Source of the DNA: Rhizophagus clarus
Taxonomy: Eukaryota; Glomeromycota; Glomeromycetes; Glomerales; Glomeraceae
Reading direction: 5' to 3'
DNA length: 64,000 nucleotides
NCBI GenBank assembly: GCA_015698045.1
Contig: BLAL01000013.1
Location: forward strand, 868,001-932,000
The position numbers were made by a program, and so were the translations under genes. The notes beneath the pieces are model-generated. The model did no database searches and had not been told where the DNA came from. It worked only from the letters and a program-made list of their open reading frames with translations. Of the stretch, positions 36,240-48,675 are shown piece after piece. Position 1 is the stretch's first letter, and every line of letters starts with the position of its first letter.

Positions 36240-36930
36240 CTAAGCATAAGCATATGCATTAATCATTAGGCATAAAAGCTTTATGCTTTTTTTTTTTTTT
36301 TTACTGGTAAACAAAAAAGTTTTATTGGGAGAAATATATTTAATCCAAGCTTTAAACAAAAGGTTTTAATTGTTTTATTATTTCTTTTTCTCTTAAATAA
36401 AAAAGAAAGAAATAGTTTTATAAACCACTTTGTACATTATTTTTTTCATTATTCTTTTTGGGTTAATAGACCACCTGATGCCAGATAATGATTTTGACGA
36501 TCTGGCCCAAATGGTTCCTAATCCTAATCGTTTCAGCAATTAAAAAAATGAAAAAAAAAAACAATTTTTTTTTCTTTATCATTTAATAAAAAAAATGATT
36601 TTACCTATTTTTTTCTTAAATCTTTAAAATTTTAATTTTTTTTTTTTAATTTATTGCAAAAAAAAAAAAAAAAAATACAATAAATTTTGATTATAAGTAT
36701 GAAGAAATTTTTAAAAATACTAATTTTTAATTGACTTGTAACAATTTTTTGCTAATTGAAAAAAGTGCAAATAATTTATGATTTATAAAGTTAATAACTA
36801 TTTTTGTTTGCACAGGAAGAGCGAGGTTTTGCAAAAAGTTAATCTAAAGATGCGCTCAAGCTTAAGCTTAAGCTTAGGCATAAGTAAAGCAAAGTTTAAG
36901 CTTAAGCTAAGCTCAAGCCTAAGATTAACT
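36240..36930. repeat. AAGCTT/TTAAGC short repeats
   Basis: A run of TTAAGC-type hexamers (AGCTTAAGCTTAAGC and variants) spans 36855-36925; related AAGCATAAGCATATG and AGGCATAAAAGC words occur at 36243-36290. Both blocks follow the word CACAGGAAG. Between them is AT-rich DNA with A/T runs near 36290 and 36660. The 87-codon frame across the hexamers is a repeat translation. Confidence 0.6.
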
Positions 36931-37051
36931 GAAGATTTTTTTACCAAAAAGGCAATTTTTTTTTGTATTACGGCAACTGTGCATGTGGGCCATCAATTTA
37001 GTGAAAATCTGGCCAAAATAAAAATGAATTTTTCCTATTGAAGTTATCTAG

Positions 37052-38493
37052 GTGCCACCCCGGGTGGTATCGGTTTTTCTGCCACCCCTGTCACGTGATT
37101 TAAAATAAATTTTAATTGCCCAATCTTAATCAGTTAATTTTTAACTTTAATTTTTTTCGTATAAAAAAAATTTTTTTCGCAAAGATGATCTTTAATAAAT
37201 TACAATTTAAACCAAAATTAAAAAGTATACTTATATCTGATGTGATTTTAAAAAGAAACTTTAGTTATTGTATTCAGTACTTTTTTAGTTAATTATTTTA
37301 TTAAATATATGTTACAAGTGAATTTAAATCTAAACGATTATTTATTTTTAACAGATCTAGTAATAAATGATATAAATAGGTAATCTAACAACAAACTACA
37401 ATGATAAAAAAGAAATAATTAGTAAAAGCGAAAGGAGATCAAAGGGGAAGCAAAAGAAGATGGAAAATAAGGAAGAGAAGAACAAAAAAAAAAAAAGGAG
37501 AGGTGGAAGAATAATGAGAAACGAAAAAAAAGGAAAGAGTTGATGTGAAATGAAAAAAAAAAGATATGAAACGAAAAAAAAGAATGATGCAAAACGAAAA
37601 AAAAGAATGATATGAGACGAAAAAAAAAAGGATGATATAAAATGAAAAAAAAGGATGATGTGGAATGAAAAAAAGGATGTTGCGAAATGAAAAAAAAGAA
37701 TGATGCGAAATGAAAAAAAAAGAAGGAAGTGAAAAAAATGATGAAGAACGAAAAAAGGAAGGAGAAAATGATGAGGAAATGATGTGAAAAGAAAAAAAGG
37801 GGAAATGATGATGAAAGAAAAAGGAAAATATTATGAGGAAAGAAAAAAAGAAGAGGTGATGATAGAAAACAAAAAAAAGGGAATAAGAAATGAAAAAAAG
37901 GATAGGAAAGGAAAAAGATGATAGAAACCAATAAGGGACGAATGGTAATGGAAAAATGATAAGAGACGAAGTGGAAAATTGAAATAGAGAAATAAAATTA
38001 CAAAAAGAACCCCAACCAAACAAAAAGAAAAAAGAAAAAAAAAGTTAGTTACTAACGAAAATAAACTCCCAAAGACCCAAGATGTTCAAAAGTGTTTGAA
38101 CTTACCACTTATTAAAAGTTCTAATATCAAAGTCTAAGGTCACTAAAAGCCGAAAAGAATTACCTACAAAAAAATGAGAACAGCTTAAAAAGCGTTAACG
38201 CTAATTAACGAAAAAAACATGCACAATGTTAAACAAAAACTTACCAAAAGCCCAAAGTTAAGAAAAAAAGCACCTACAAAAAAGAGAAGTCAGTCAGTGC
38301 TGAAGTGCTGAACTGCTGATTAATAAAAACAATATAAGTAATATCAAAAACTTACCAAAGTCAAAAGCCGTAAAAAAAAAAATCGTGTAATAAAAAACAC
38401 TAAACAAATGATCGGCATGACGTAATTTTATAATTTAAATTTGAATCACATGATAAGGGGTGGCAAAAATCATGTTACCACCCGGGGTGGCAC
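37052..38493. mobile_element. TIR element, 1.44 kb, with reversed pyrimidine/intron-like interior
   Basis: The ends GTGCCACCCCGGGTGGTA (37052) and TACCACCCGGGGTGGCAC (ending 38493) are perfect inverted repeats. A second matched segment follows inside (TGCCACCCCT..CACGTGATT against AATCACATGATAAGGGGTGGCA), making a TIR of about 60 bases. No target duplication is obvious. On the minus strand the interior has three intron-like units with GTAAGTTT donors and TTTTTTGTAG acceptors (38400-38050), then about 600 bases of T/C-rich sequence (38023-37420). Frames there encode only Phe/Ser/Leu/His-rich strings. Confidence 0.8.
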
Positions 38494-38639
38494 GAGGACT
38501 TTTTCTTTCCTATTATAGAAAAAAATTGGCAGTAAAGCTTATCTGGTTGAAAAAAATTTGATATTCTACTAATATCTGCTGTTTAATAAAAATAAAAATA
38601 AAAATGTAACATTGATATTTTAAAAGTTAACTATCTGAA

Positions 38640-39486
38640 TTATCAAAATTCCCAATGAATATATTGCTATTTAACATTGCCAATAAAATACAAACTTCGC
38701 TTCGGGCCTCACAACGGTCTCCGTTTCCTATTATAGACAATAAAAAAATTTGTGGCCATATGCTTATTAATAAAGACAATACTAAATTTTTATGTCATAC
38801 ACAAACATTTTATTACATGAAATTTTATTGTATGTGTACATTAGGCGTTTGTGGTACTTTATTAAAAAACAGATGATTTTATTATACGTAAATCCTTTTT
38901 GTCTTTAGTAAGAAAAAAAAAATAGATCTGCACCCGAAAATACTGTTTCAAATATTTCATTCAGTTTGAACTTTAATTTTCACTTTATTTTATTCCTAAA
39001 GTACGCCAACTCTTGGCGGTTACATTTGACTATCATGTACATTCCAACGGTTTAATCAAAATTCCCAATGAATATATTGCTATTTAACATTGAGGATGAT
39101 TGTCAATAAAATACAAACTTCGCTTCGGACTTCACAACGGTTTTCGTTACCCAGTAAATTTGTGGCTATGTGCATATTATAAATTTTTATGTCATGCACA
39201 AACATTTTATTACATGAAATTTTATCATATGATATGTAAATGTCAATAAAATACAAACTTCGCTTCGGACTTCACAACAGTTTCCGTTTCCTATTATAGG
39301 ATATGACAATAATTGCGTATACGGCAATAAAAAAATTTGTGGCTATGTGTATGTTAATAAAGACAATACTAAATTTTTATGTCATACACAAACATGAAAT
39401 TTTATTGTATGATACGTAAATGTACATTAGGCGTTTGTGGTACTTTATTTAAAAACAGATGATTTTATTATACGTAAATCCTTTTT

Positions 39487-39521
<35 letters not shown>

Positions 39522-39660
39522 GATCTTGTACCTGAAAATACTGTTTCAAATATTTCACATGTCACATTCAGTTTGAACTTTAATTTTCACTTTATATTAT
39601 TCCTAAAGTACGCCAATTCTTGGCGGTTACATTTGATTATTTATGTACATTCTAACGGTT
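38640..39660. repeat. Duplicated block upstream of the ion-channel gene
   Basis: Two copies, 38640-39053 and 39054-39660, share CCCAATGAATATATTGC, AATACAAACTTCGCTTCGG, CATTAGGCGTTTGTGGTAC and GTACGCCAA.TCTTGGCGG in order. The TTCGCTTCGG segment itself occurs three times (near 38697, 39118 and 39257), so the second copy contains a further internal duplication. The block ends about 100 bases before the ATG of the channel gene. Confidence 0.85.
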
Positions 39661-39763
39661 TATCGAGTATTTTTTTTAAATCGATGATCATTGCCTAAAT
39701 TTCAATCACTTTTGATATAAATATGTACAGACAGTTCTTTGTTTTTGAAAATCAATTAACCAA

Positions 39764-42700
39764 ATGAGTGAAAAAAGTGACAATTCGATAAAAATCGAAA
39801 TTGACCAAAATGATGATCATAAAATTAAGACTGTCAATACTATCGAATCACATAACGATAATGATGAACTAACACATAATGGTAAATCTATTACGATAAT
39901 GAGAGTATCACCAAATGAAAAATACCTTGTTACTTATTATCAAGATGATGAGTCAATCGTCGGTTGGAATGTTGAAGGTGTAGATGAGGGACAACTTGAA
40001 CCTGAATTTTCTTTCAAAATAATAAATAGCCATCATGAAGAAAAAGTAAGACAAGTATGTATTTCTGATAATAAGGAACTTGCGTATATTGTTTATACTG
40101 GTAAGTAATCATTTTTATAAGTTCATGCACAATACAATCAATCTAATCACAGTAATTTATTATATTTAGTAGGGGGTGTGTCAATATATAATATGAATAT
40201 AGATGGCGGTCAAAGAATACTACTGGATGTAGATCATTTTTCCCCTAATGATGGTATCTTTAATTCAAAAAATGAACTTATTCTAAGTGGTTTTTTTGTA
40301 TATTTTCCTAACAATGAATTTATTTTGATTTGTTCCAAACAAATTAAAAATAACAAATGGAAGGTTACAAGAATGTATAAGATACCGAAAGGTTTTGATC
40401 TGATAAGCATGTCAAAATATGATAAATTTTTTTTTTATTTAAATAATTCCATTTATGTATGGGATCTTCTAACTGAAAAAAGTACAAAAATTTTTGCCAG
40501 TAAGGAGGTAGAATATGATAAATATGATAATAATAATAAATACTTCAATAGGGTAATAAATATATTGTTTAAATATGTTTAAAAGTTTTATTTATACCTA
40601 TAAATTAATTGTTATTTTCTATTTTACAATTTAACTCAATGTTTATAAAGGCTATCGCAATATCCAGTTATCAAGAGTATATTTTTCTAAAATTTAAAGA
40701 TAAAATTATTATTTATTCGATTGAATTAGAAGCTCCTCTTTCTTTGAATGGTAATGATTTCCAGTTAAAAGTTATGCAACACTATTAAGTTCACTAAACT
40801 ATTATCATTTTTTTTTTTGCTTAGATATTCAGCTAAACGATTTTACGTGTCGTATTGGTCTAGTACATTCATTACTTCATGAAAGTGTAATTAAGAATTT
40901 CATGATACATTATTGGAACGAATGTTTAAACCGTTTAAAAGAGAATGGAAAATTATCAAAAGAATATCAAACTAAAAGTTTACCAACACATCCGGATTAT
41001 TTGTGTACTACAACCAAATACGCATTTGGGGCCTTGAATGGACACATATGGAAGATTAATCTTGAAGATGAGATAAAAAAAATGAATTTTACACTCAAAA
41101 ATTTTGATAAAATTATTGAAGACTGTAAAGGTGAAGATAGCGAAGATTGGTATTTTGATAATGATTTTAAAATTAATAAGGAAAAATATGGATATAAACA
41201 TTTAAATATTAATCTAGTTGATCCATATGTGGATACTATACGTGCATTGTTTCAAGAGGTTATATCTGATTATACACGAGAAGATACAGAACGAGAATTA
41301 ACTCAAAATTTAATTAAATTGAAAATTAAAATTATAGAAAATACTCATGAAATTGAACTTCAAGTTTTTAAAAAATTTAACGACAATAGTGATTGGAAAT
41401 TAATTTGCAAAACACCTAAAAGTATTGGATTTTCTGACAAGATCTACCTTTGTGGAATTAAGTTATATGATAATGATATCATTATACTGACAACTCAAGC
41501 TCTTTTAATTTATCATTTTAATGATAACATTAAATCTCTTTCTTTAATTTATTACTATGCAATGGATTTAAATTTTAAAGAAAAAAGAATTGAAAAATTA
41601 CAAGAATATGAAAATGTATTTTCAAAATCCACTTTACCCTCACCAACTGTTAGATATGATTTATTGACTGAAAGTAAGGAATATTGGTTGAAATGTGCCG
41701 TTGATTTATTGTTAACCACAATTGAAAATAGTACTAGTAGTGATACAGATTTAAACTCTGTCTGTAAATTATGTATTGACTATGATGATAAGGAAATGCT
41801 TTTGAAATATGTTGTTGAACTATACAAATTTGTAATTGAAGAACCCAAGAAAAATAGGAAATACTGGTTTCAGAGTAAAATTCCTATAATAAAACCATCA
41901 ATATTATTGATATGTGATATTTATAAAAGGTGTATTGACTATACTGATGAGGAGTTTCTTTTGAAGTATGGTGTTGAGATATTGAAAATTGTAATTGAAG
42001 AACGTAAGTTAGAATTAATAGACGGAATCTATAAAAAATGTATTAAATATTTTAGGGAAGATCCAGATAATAATAGAATGTTTTTAAGCATTATTGTTTT
42101 TATAATGCCATTATTAAATGAATATTATCCTGAGTTTATTTCAAGATATTCATTAGAGACAACAATGATTATAGATTTTCATTTTTATAGTATAGAACAT
42201 CAAAATAATAATTTACATCTTTGTTCTTTGCAATATCCTAAATTAATCAATTTCTCTAAAATTGCCTTATCAAAATCAAAATTAAAATACGGATGCATTA
42301 TTAATACAAAATATTTTTGGAATAATTATTTTATAATATTTTTCATACTAATTATTATAGTAATTTTACCCTTTTTTTATATTCCTCCTATTATTCTATT
42401 AGTGATTTATATTTATAAACATTTTAAAACAACTACTATAACAATCCCAACAATAGTTTTTATGATTCCATATATTAAATTTGTTAACTATCCAAAAAAT
42501 TATAATTGGTATTTGGAATTAATTAAGCCTCAACCTAGTCTATTTGTTAAAATGATGAGTAGAGATATTTATAAGACGTGGGATGGAGAAGCACTGATTA
42601 ATTTTAAGTGGAATGCTTATGGAAAATATTATTATGCAATGATTTGGATTGGATTTATGATTTTACTTGGATGCTTTACCACTTCTGCAACAATTCCTAA

Positions 42701-44028
42701 ACAATATATCAGTGAAGATGTTCAAAGACAACTTTTAATTGCCTCAATTATACTTGGATTTATTCATCTTAGTTATGAAGTTCGTCAAATGATTTATGAT
42801 TTTAATAAATGGATTCAAGATTTTTGGAATATATTTGGTAAACAAAATGTCTATTAATTAATAACTTTTTAGTAATATGAACTAATTAATTAACTATTAT
42901 TATTATTATTTAAACATTATAGATATAATTGCATTTTCACTTCCAATTGTCACTTCTATTTATTGGCTTCAAACAAGAGATATGAATGTTCAATTACTTT
43001 CTTTTACATGCCTATTTTTAGATATAAAATTTTTGTTATTTTTTAGGGCATTTGAATCTTTTGGTATATATTTTGCAATAATTATTAGTGTTGGAAAACA
43101 AATCATCTCTTTTTTAGTAGTCTTATTTATTATTATAATAAGTTTTGCACATGCATTTTATATTTTATTGTTACCAAGATCCGATTTTTCACTTGATCAA
43201 TATACAAATAATACTGATCCTAATAATCCTTGGAATATAGTTAATACTTATAATCAAGTATTTAATAATGGGACCATGGATTCATTTTTTGTTCAAAATC
43301 CAGATGGGAATACTAATATGTTTGTAGATTTTAGAACTGCTCTCTTTGGAATGTATTTATTCTTAACAGGTATGAAAAAAAGTCTTTCCAATATTTATAA
43401 ACAAATATTTAACAAATAATATTTTTATTATAGGTGATTCAAGTGCGTTATCCAACTGGCCATATATTAAAAATCCGTCACTTTCAATATTATTTGTTTT
43501 ATTTTCACTCTTGATTGTTGTTTATCTTATGAATCTATTCATTGGACTACTCAATATGGCAATTGACAAAGATAATGATAGAGTCTCATATTTGATGCTA
43601 AAGGCAGAGGTATTATATTATTGTTATCCAGTAATCATTATTATGAAAGTATAATTAAGTTTTTTAATTTTCTTATAGATTCTAGCTGAAATTGAGTTAT
43701 TTTACTTATTGCCACATCAGAGGCGTTGGCCAACATGGTTTCCCGATGAAATGTATGTAAATTTTATTTACTTGATTTTTAAATCATCTAAATCATCAAA
43801 ATATTTTTTCTTATATATATAAACTTATTTATAAGATACTATTATGCTGATGCTGATAAAACTCGAAAAAAAATTAAAGAAATGATGGATAATAGTGAAT
43901 GGAATACTGATGGATTACCAGAAATGAAGCAAAATTTATTAGATCAACTCGGTATTCGTCATACTAAACATGATCCTGTTGATGAAATTACATTACGAAA
44001 AATATTAGAAGAAATGCGTGAAGTTTAA
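39764..44028 (+). CDS. Cation-channel protein with N-terminal WD40-like region (1240 aa)
   Basis: My model has eight exons: 39764-40100, 40170-40552, 40651-40750, 40825-42837, 42923-43369, 43434-43609, 43679-43752 and 43836-44028. All phases agree and give 1240 codons. The N-terminal third is beta-propeller-like (ITIMRVSPNEKYLVTYYQDD, IYVWDLLTEKS). The middle is acidic/helical, with a repeated KWxxK-type segment (LCIDYDDKEMLLKYVVELYK and KRCIDYTDEEFLLKYGVEIL). From about residue 770 there are at least six hydrophobic segments, then a pore-like stretch before a last helix (about 1108-1135, LLIVVYLMNLFIGLLNMAI), as in the ion_trans/TRP-polycystin fold. The C-terminal tail is cytosolic and charged. 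A plasma-membrane or organellar calcium/cation channel is likely; ion selectivity cannot be read. The gene looks intact. The upstream region is duplicated (38640-39660). Confidence 0.85.
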
Positions 44029-44420
44029 ATTACAATATAATAATATGACATATTTGTTTATATTATCATGATTACTGAAATTATAGAGTATTTAATCAAT
44101 TATAAAAAACATTTTTAAACTTTTTTTTGTCATAAACAATGAATAAAATATACTAGTTATTTGGTCATTAAAAACATTTTGGTCATTGGAACAATTACAA
44201 AAATCATTATCGTTTATCATTTATTTATATTAGTGAACACAACGAAATCTGTATAAATAAAAACATAATATTAAAATATACTTGTCAAAAATTCGGCCTT
44301 ACTTAGTAATGACTTATATTCGACCTTGCTAAATTAAGGTCAAATATTGTATTAATTTTTTAATATTTTATTGTTATATATATATTGAATTTTACTATTT
44401 GTTGCAACATGCATGTATGT
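44029..44420. other. 3' flank of the channel gene
   Basis: AT-rich, with TTGGTCATTAAAAACATTTTGGTCATTGG-type words; no gene. Confidence 0.5.
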
Positions 44421-44855
44421 TGTTGGCGTAGTAATCATGTGACATTGTGGCAAAGTATATAGAGCCGCCTAAGCCAAAGCCATCATAGCCTGTTATTTTT
44501 GATATTTTGATATATCAGTTTTATTTGATTTATCTGATTTATTTGATTTAATTGATTTATTTATTTTATTTGATTTATTAGTTTTATTTGATATATTAGA
44601 TTTATTTGTTATATTTTTAAATATATTTTATTTTGTATAAATATCCTGAAATTTCTTTTTAGTTGAAAAATATCAGAGAGTGTAATAACAAAGTTATAAT
44701 AACAAGTTCATATAATTAATAAATAAACTCTTTTACCTTATAAATGAACTGTCCCTTTGTGAATAGTGTGTCTTGTTGATTGGACTTGAGACATATCTAT
44801 TGCATCCCTGTCTCCAAGTCATAGTTACCTGATCGACGAACTGACCAGAGTAACA
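44421..44855 (+). mobile_element. Probable solo LTR (435 bp)
   Basis: Begins TGTTGGCGTAG and ends AGAGTAACA, the TG...CA form with short TGTT/AACA inverted ends typical of LTRs. ATGT flanks it on both sides (44417-44420 and 44856-44859). A TATA-like TGTATAAATATCC lies near 44635 and an AATAAA signal near 44720, in the order expected for U3-R-U5. The 5' half contains a run of TTTGATTTAT words (44515-44620). No internal retrotransposon or second LTR is nearby. A Copia-type origin is a guess from the terminal sequence. Confidence 0.65.
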
Positions 44856-45559
44856 ATGTCATCTTTTATAACGAATGTACAGTAATTCAGTAAATATCAA
44901 ACGAATGTCCTTCTAATAAGATTTTTAATATTTAACGAATTTTCATAATTTCGCTCTAATTATACAATACGACAATAAATTTAATTGTAAAATTCCTCTT
45001 GTTATAATTGGATAGCCGCGGATTTTTATACTGAATTGCCGTTGACATAGCGCCCCTGGTGACACAACTATAACAAGGGGAACATTATACTATAATTAAA
45101 AAAAATTAATAACGGTTCCTATTGATATAAAATCACGTGATACATGTTCAATTATCGCATATACACTTTATTATACTTTTTTAAACTTTTCTCATTCCTT
45201 CAACTGAAATCTCACGCAACTGAAAGGTAAAATTAGTATTAACAGTTAAAGACAAAAAAAAAACCAATAAACAATAAAAAAATCCAACAACTCATCTCCA
45301 TCGATTTGATATAAACTAGCTACTGTTAAGCCACTTGCACGTTAAGCTAATGTACAATATTTATATACGGTATATACTATTTTATAATAAATTATATTGA
45401 CATCTGTTATATATGCTAAACGGCTTTGAAAAAATATAAATTTTTATGTAAGTTTTGTTTGTAAAATTATGATTACCATCGCTACATTCGTTGATTTTAT
45501 AATTGTGAAATGTATATTTATAGCGACTATAGATTACAAATGCCACGAGAAATGCCAGA

Positions 45560-45688
45560 ATGGAAAGGGTTTACAAACGAATTGATAAAAATTTTACGTT
45601 AGATGGGAAAAATGTAGATGGTGAATTTCAAAGTTCAGGCGAAAACGAAGAAAGTGATTATAAAGATGAGTATTTGATGAATAAGTAA
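45560..45688 (+). CDS. Small acidic open frame, possibly an exon remnant
   Basis: Forty-two codons plus stop, with coding-like composition: starts MERVYKRIDKNF and ends in an acidic segment (SGENEESDYKDEYLMNK). The frame remains open a few codons upstream. No family is recognised. It may be the last exon of a decayed gene or chance; the flanking 44860-46650 holds nothing else I can support. Confidence 0.25.
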   Translation: MERVYKRIDKNFTLDGKNVDGEFQSSGENEESDYKDEYLMNK

Positions 45689-46659
45689 TAAATATTAACA
45701 AATTTTTTTATACAAATTTTATAAAGAAAAAAATCGTATTTTTTATAGCAGTACTGTTTGTATCATGAGCGTGATGCGCATGATGCGCATAATAAAATTT
45801 TGCCCATCCCTAAATTCATACCTAAACACATTCAGGTTGAAATAATATCTAAAAATTTAACATCTAAAATTGTCATAGAAAAATATAAATGAATAAATAT
45901 TGCCAATTGATTCAAAAAAGCTACAAAATCATATAATTTATTGATTTCTTCTTTTAAAGCAAAAGTAAAACCTTAATCTTCATCAGTCCATGCGAATTGG
46001 TATAGGATAAGGGATCCTTACCGCATTTTAATTATATAGTATTAAAGTGATGCCTTTTCATTACATGCTTATATATTTCCGTATGTATTATGCATTCTCA
46101 TTAGACCATACATAATGTAAAATTATAATGCTCTTATTAAAATTTTGTGGAATTATTATTTATCCAGATATTGTATTTAGATAAATTTAAAATTTAATTT
46201 TTATTTAAAAAATAAAATATCTTACATTAAATTTTTAATTAAAAAATAAAAAGTATTAAAAATTTGGACAAATTTGTACAGGAAAGATATAGAATTGACT
46301 ATTGAGGTCAAAAAGTTATACTTAATAAAATCACTGAATTTAATTGGTCAAGTAACTGACCGGAACATAATACTACAAAATAATATCAATATTAATATAT
46401 TTTAATTAATATTCCCTTCTAAGGAGGGCAGTAAAAATTAATTTTAGAACAAGCGAATAAATAATCAAATGGTTTTCCGAGTTTCAAATCAAATTATTAT
46501 TTAACTGTTGATTTAATTTATGTAATAATTCACGTTTGAAAATTTTAATTTCTTAATTCTGGCCAAATCTCATAATGCCGGCCAAAGTTACGTGGGGTGA
46601 AAAAATTTTAATGAGTTAATGCAGGTTAATGCTAATCCACCCTTCTGTAAGAAATTTAA

Positions 46660-47915
46660 TGAGACTCACTCACGCCCGAAAATCGTTTTTTTTTTCTTTT
46701 TTTTTTTTTTTTGTAATTTTGTATTTTTTATTTTTATAGAAATACGCTTTAGAGCAGTGTTGGCCAGTGACCCAAATGACCTCAAATGACCCAAATGACT
46801 GGTCACGTGTCATTTGGGTCATTTCAACGTTAAATGACAAATGACCTAGTCATTTAAAAATTACGTCATAATTCTGACCAATACAATTTCAATATTTTAT
46901 GGATAAAAATTTTCATGTGATACTATAAATTTATAATTCTAGTCAGAATCATAAACCTGGCCTAAATTATAATTTTAAATGACTCAAATGACAAATGACC
47001 CTAATGACTAGGTCATTCAAAGGTCATTCAGAGGTCATCTCAAAATGGACAAATGACCTGGTCATTTGCCCATCACTGCTTTAGAGTATACACAGTTAAC
47101 ACATTATTATTTGATTATTACTAGTTCTTTTGTTTCTCGTTTTTGATTCACATAAAGGTTCCTAAGAAAAATTTTTAATTTTTTTAAGTCCACCCAGAAA
47201 ATTTTTATTAATAAACGACATATAAAAATTTTTTAAGCGTTCTACCGTGTTTTTTAGCATCTAGAAAAAATTTAAGTCCACTCGGCAAATTTTTATTACG
47301 GCATATAAAAAATTTTTTTAACAAGAACTAATGTTACACACAATTAAAGAAAAAAAGAAAAATCGCAATTATAGAATATTGTACATAATAATGATCGTTT
47401 TTTTTTCATTTCTTGATAGAAAAGAGCAGAGGATTACACAATGAAATGTTAATGTCTGGCTATGGACATTTGCGCGCGAGATCAAGATAGAGGTTCGTTT
47501 TACTTTATTATTCTGCAATTGTTATTGCAGCTGCAATAAGATGTTAACAATTATAGAAAATCGTACATACAGTATTAATGATCGTTTTTTATTTCCTGTT
47601 AGAAAAAAACAGAGGCTTACACAATGAAATGCTAATGTCTGGCAGCGAGTTTTCACACTCATGACCAGGTAAAATGCATCATACAATTAAATCGTTTTTT
47701 TAGCAATCATTTTTTATCATGAACATTTGCTCGCTCTTTCACAATTAGACCAGGTATGATTCATCATATAAGAAGAATCAAAAAATGGTTATTTCAGAGG
47801 ATCGCACATAATAACATGGTTTTTATTTTTGATTTTCTGATAGAGGATATCAGAAACTGTTATATTACTAATCATATTCCTGTCATGAACATTTGCGCGT
47901 AACATCGAAATTTAA
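46660..47915 (+). repeat. Degenerate tandem units with intron-like signals
   Basis: After a T-run (46687-46713), repeated modules follow. AAATTTTTATTA..CGGCATATAAAAA occurs twice (47190-47330). A longer unit occurs three times at about 47365, 47545 and 47785; it has AATCGTACATA.. AATGATCGTTTTT, TTCCTGATAG, AGAGGCTTACACAATGAAATG, then AATGTCTGGC and CATTTGCGCG. The hAT MITE at 46755-47078 is inserted into the left part. T-runs before AG resemble splice acceptors as in the other pyrimidine-rich regions. Confidence 0.55.
46755..47078. mobile_element. hAT-type MITE, 324 bp
   Basis: Starts CAGTGTTGGCCAGTGACC and ends GGTCATTTGCCCATCACTG, inverted hAT-like termini. It is flanked by perfect 8-base duplications CTTTAGAG at 46747-46754 and 47079-47086. 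The interior is a dense run of CAAATGACC/GGTCATTTG motifs on both strands, more numerous than in the related 11396-11627 copy. Confidence 0.92.
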
Positions 47916-47920
47916 AATCG

Positions 47921-48675
47921 ACCCAGGGACCCGGAGTTTATTAATAATTTTTTTTATTAAAAAAAAAGTTTATATATAAATTTTACGGCTTCTGATTGGT
48001 CAACCTTTAAGGGTAATTTATACGATAATCACATATAATAAAAAATCAAGGATTTTTTATATACGTAAAAATAAGTTACAAGTCTGAAATTTTGAAGGAC
48101 TGAGAAGGTCTACCTGTTGGTGAGAAAACTAAAATAAAGGATTTTTTTAGAGATATATCGATTTTATATTTATCATCTGAGTGGTGTGGGCAAATTTTGA
48201 AGTGAAATTTAGTCCATCAAAAACGTTATTTGGAGAGAAGATTTCAGCAGAATGCATTGCCTGGAAAGCTGCATGTCAATATGGAATTTGTGCACATTTT
48301 ATCTTATTTCACAAAAAATAATAGAATCTCATAGAATTCTTGCCATTAATATTTATTAATGCTTTTGAATTATAAGGGCTAGTTCGAATGATATATTTGT
48401 TCCAGAATTTAATGATCCCCAAAAAGTGCATTAGAAAAGTTGCGAATAGATTTATCTAATCAGATTAAAAAATCATGAAGGTGGATGGAAAGGGAAGGAT
48501 TGTAAAAACTTTAGATCAAAAGTTTAAGAAATGATGAAATTATTTAGTTGTAAAGAAGAATTATACATAATAAACTTTAATAAACCAATCAAAATTCACT
48601 TCGTAGTCATGTGATAAATTTTTTATATATAAACTTTTTTTTATTGAAATTTGAAAAAATGACCCGGCCGGGTGA
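47921..48675. mobile_element. Probable TIR element, ~755 bp
   Basis: The left end (ACCCAGGGACCCGG, then an A/T run and AAGTTTATATATAAA, TTTT, and TGATTGGT) is matched in inverted orientation at the right end (CCGGCCGGGT, A/T run, TTTATATATAAACTT, ATCACATGAC, ACCAATCA). The outermost bases are imperfect, so limits are approximate and no target duplication is called. Interior is non-coding. Confidence 0.6.

Noticed and set aside
36855-36925. TTAAGC hexamer run as telomeric repeat
   Set aside because: The hexamer is not a TTAGGG-type telomere sequence, the run is short, degenerate and internal, and normal sequence continues on both sides.
37419-38023. Long minus-strand open frames of Phe/Ser/Leu/His (170 and 194 codons) as possible membrane proteins
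   Set aside because: They overlap in different frames across one T/C-rich simple sequence, and no frame shows domain structure or normal composition; stops are absent only because the tract is pyrimidine-rich.
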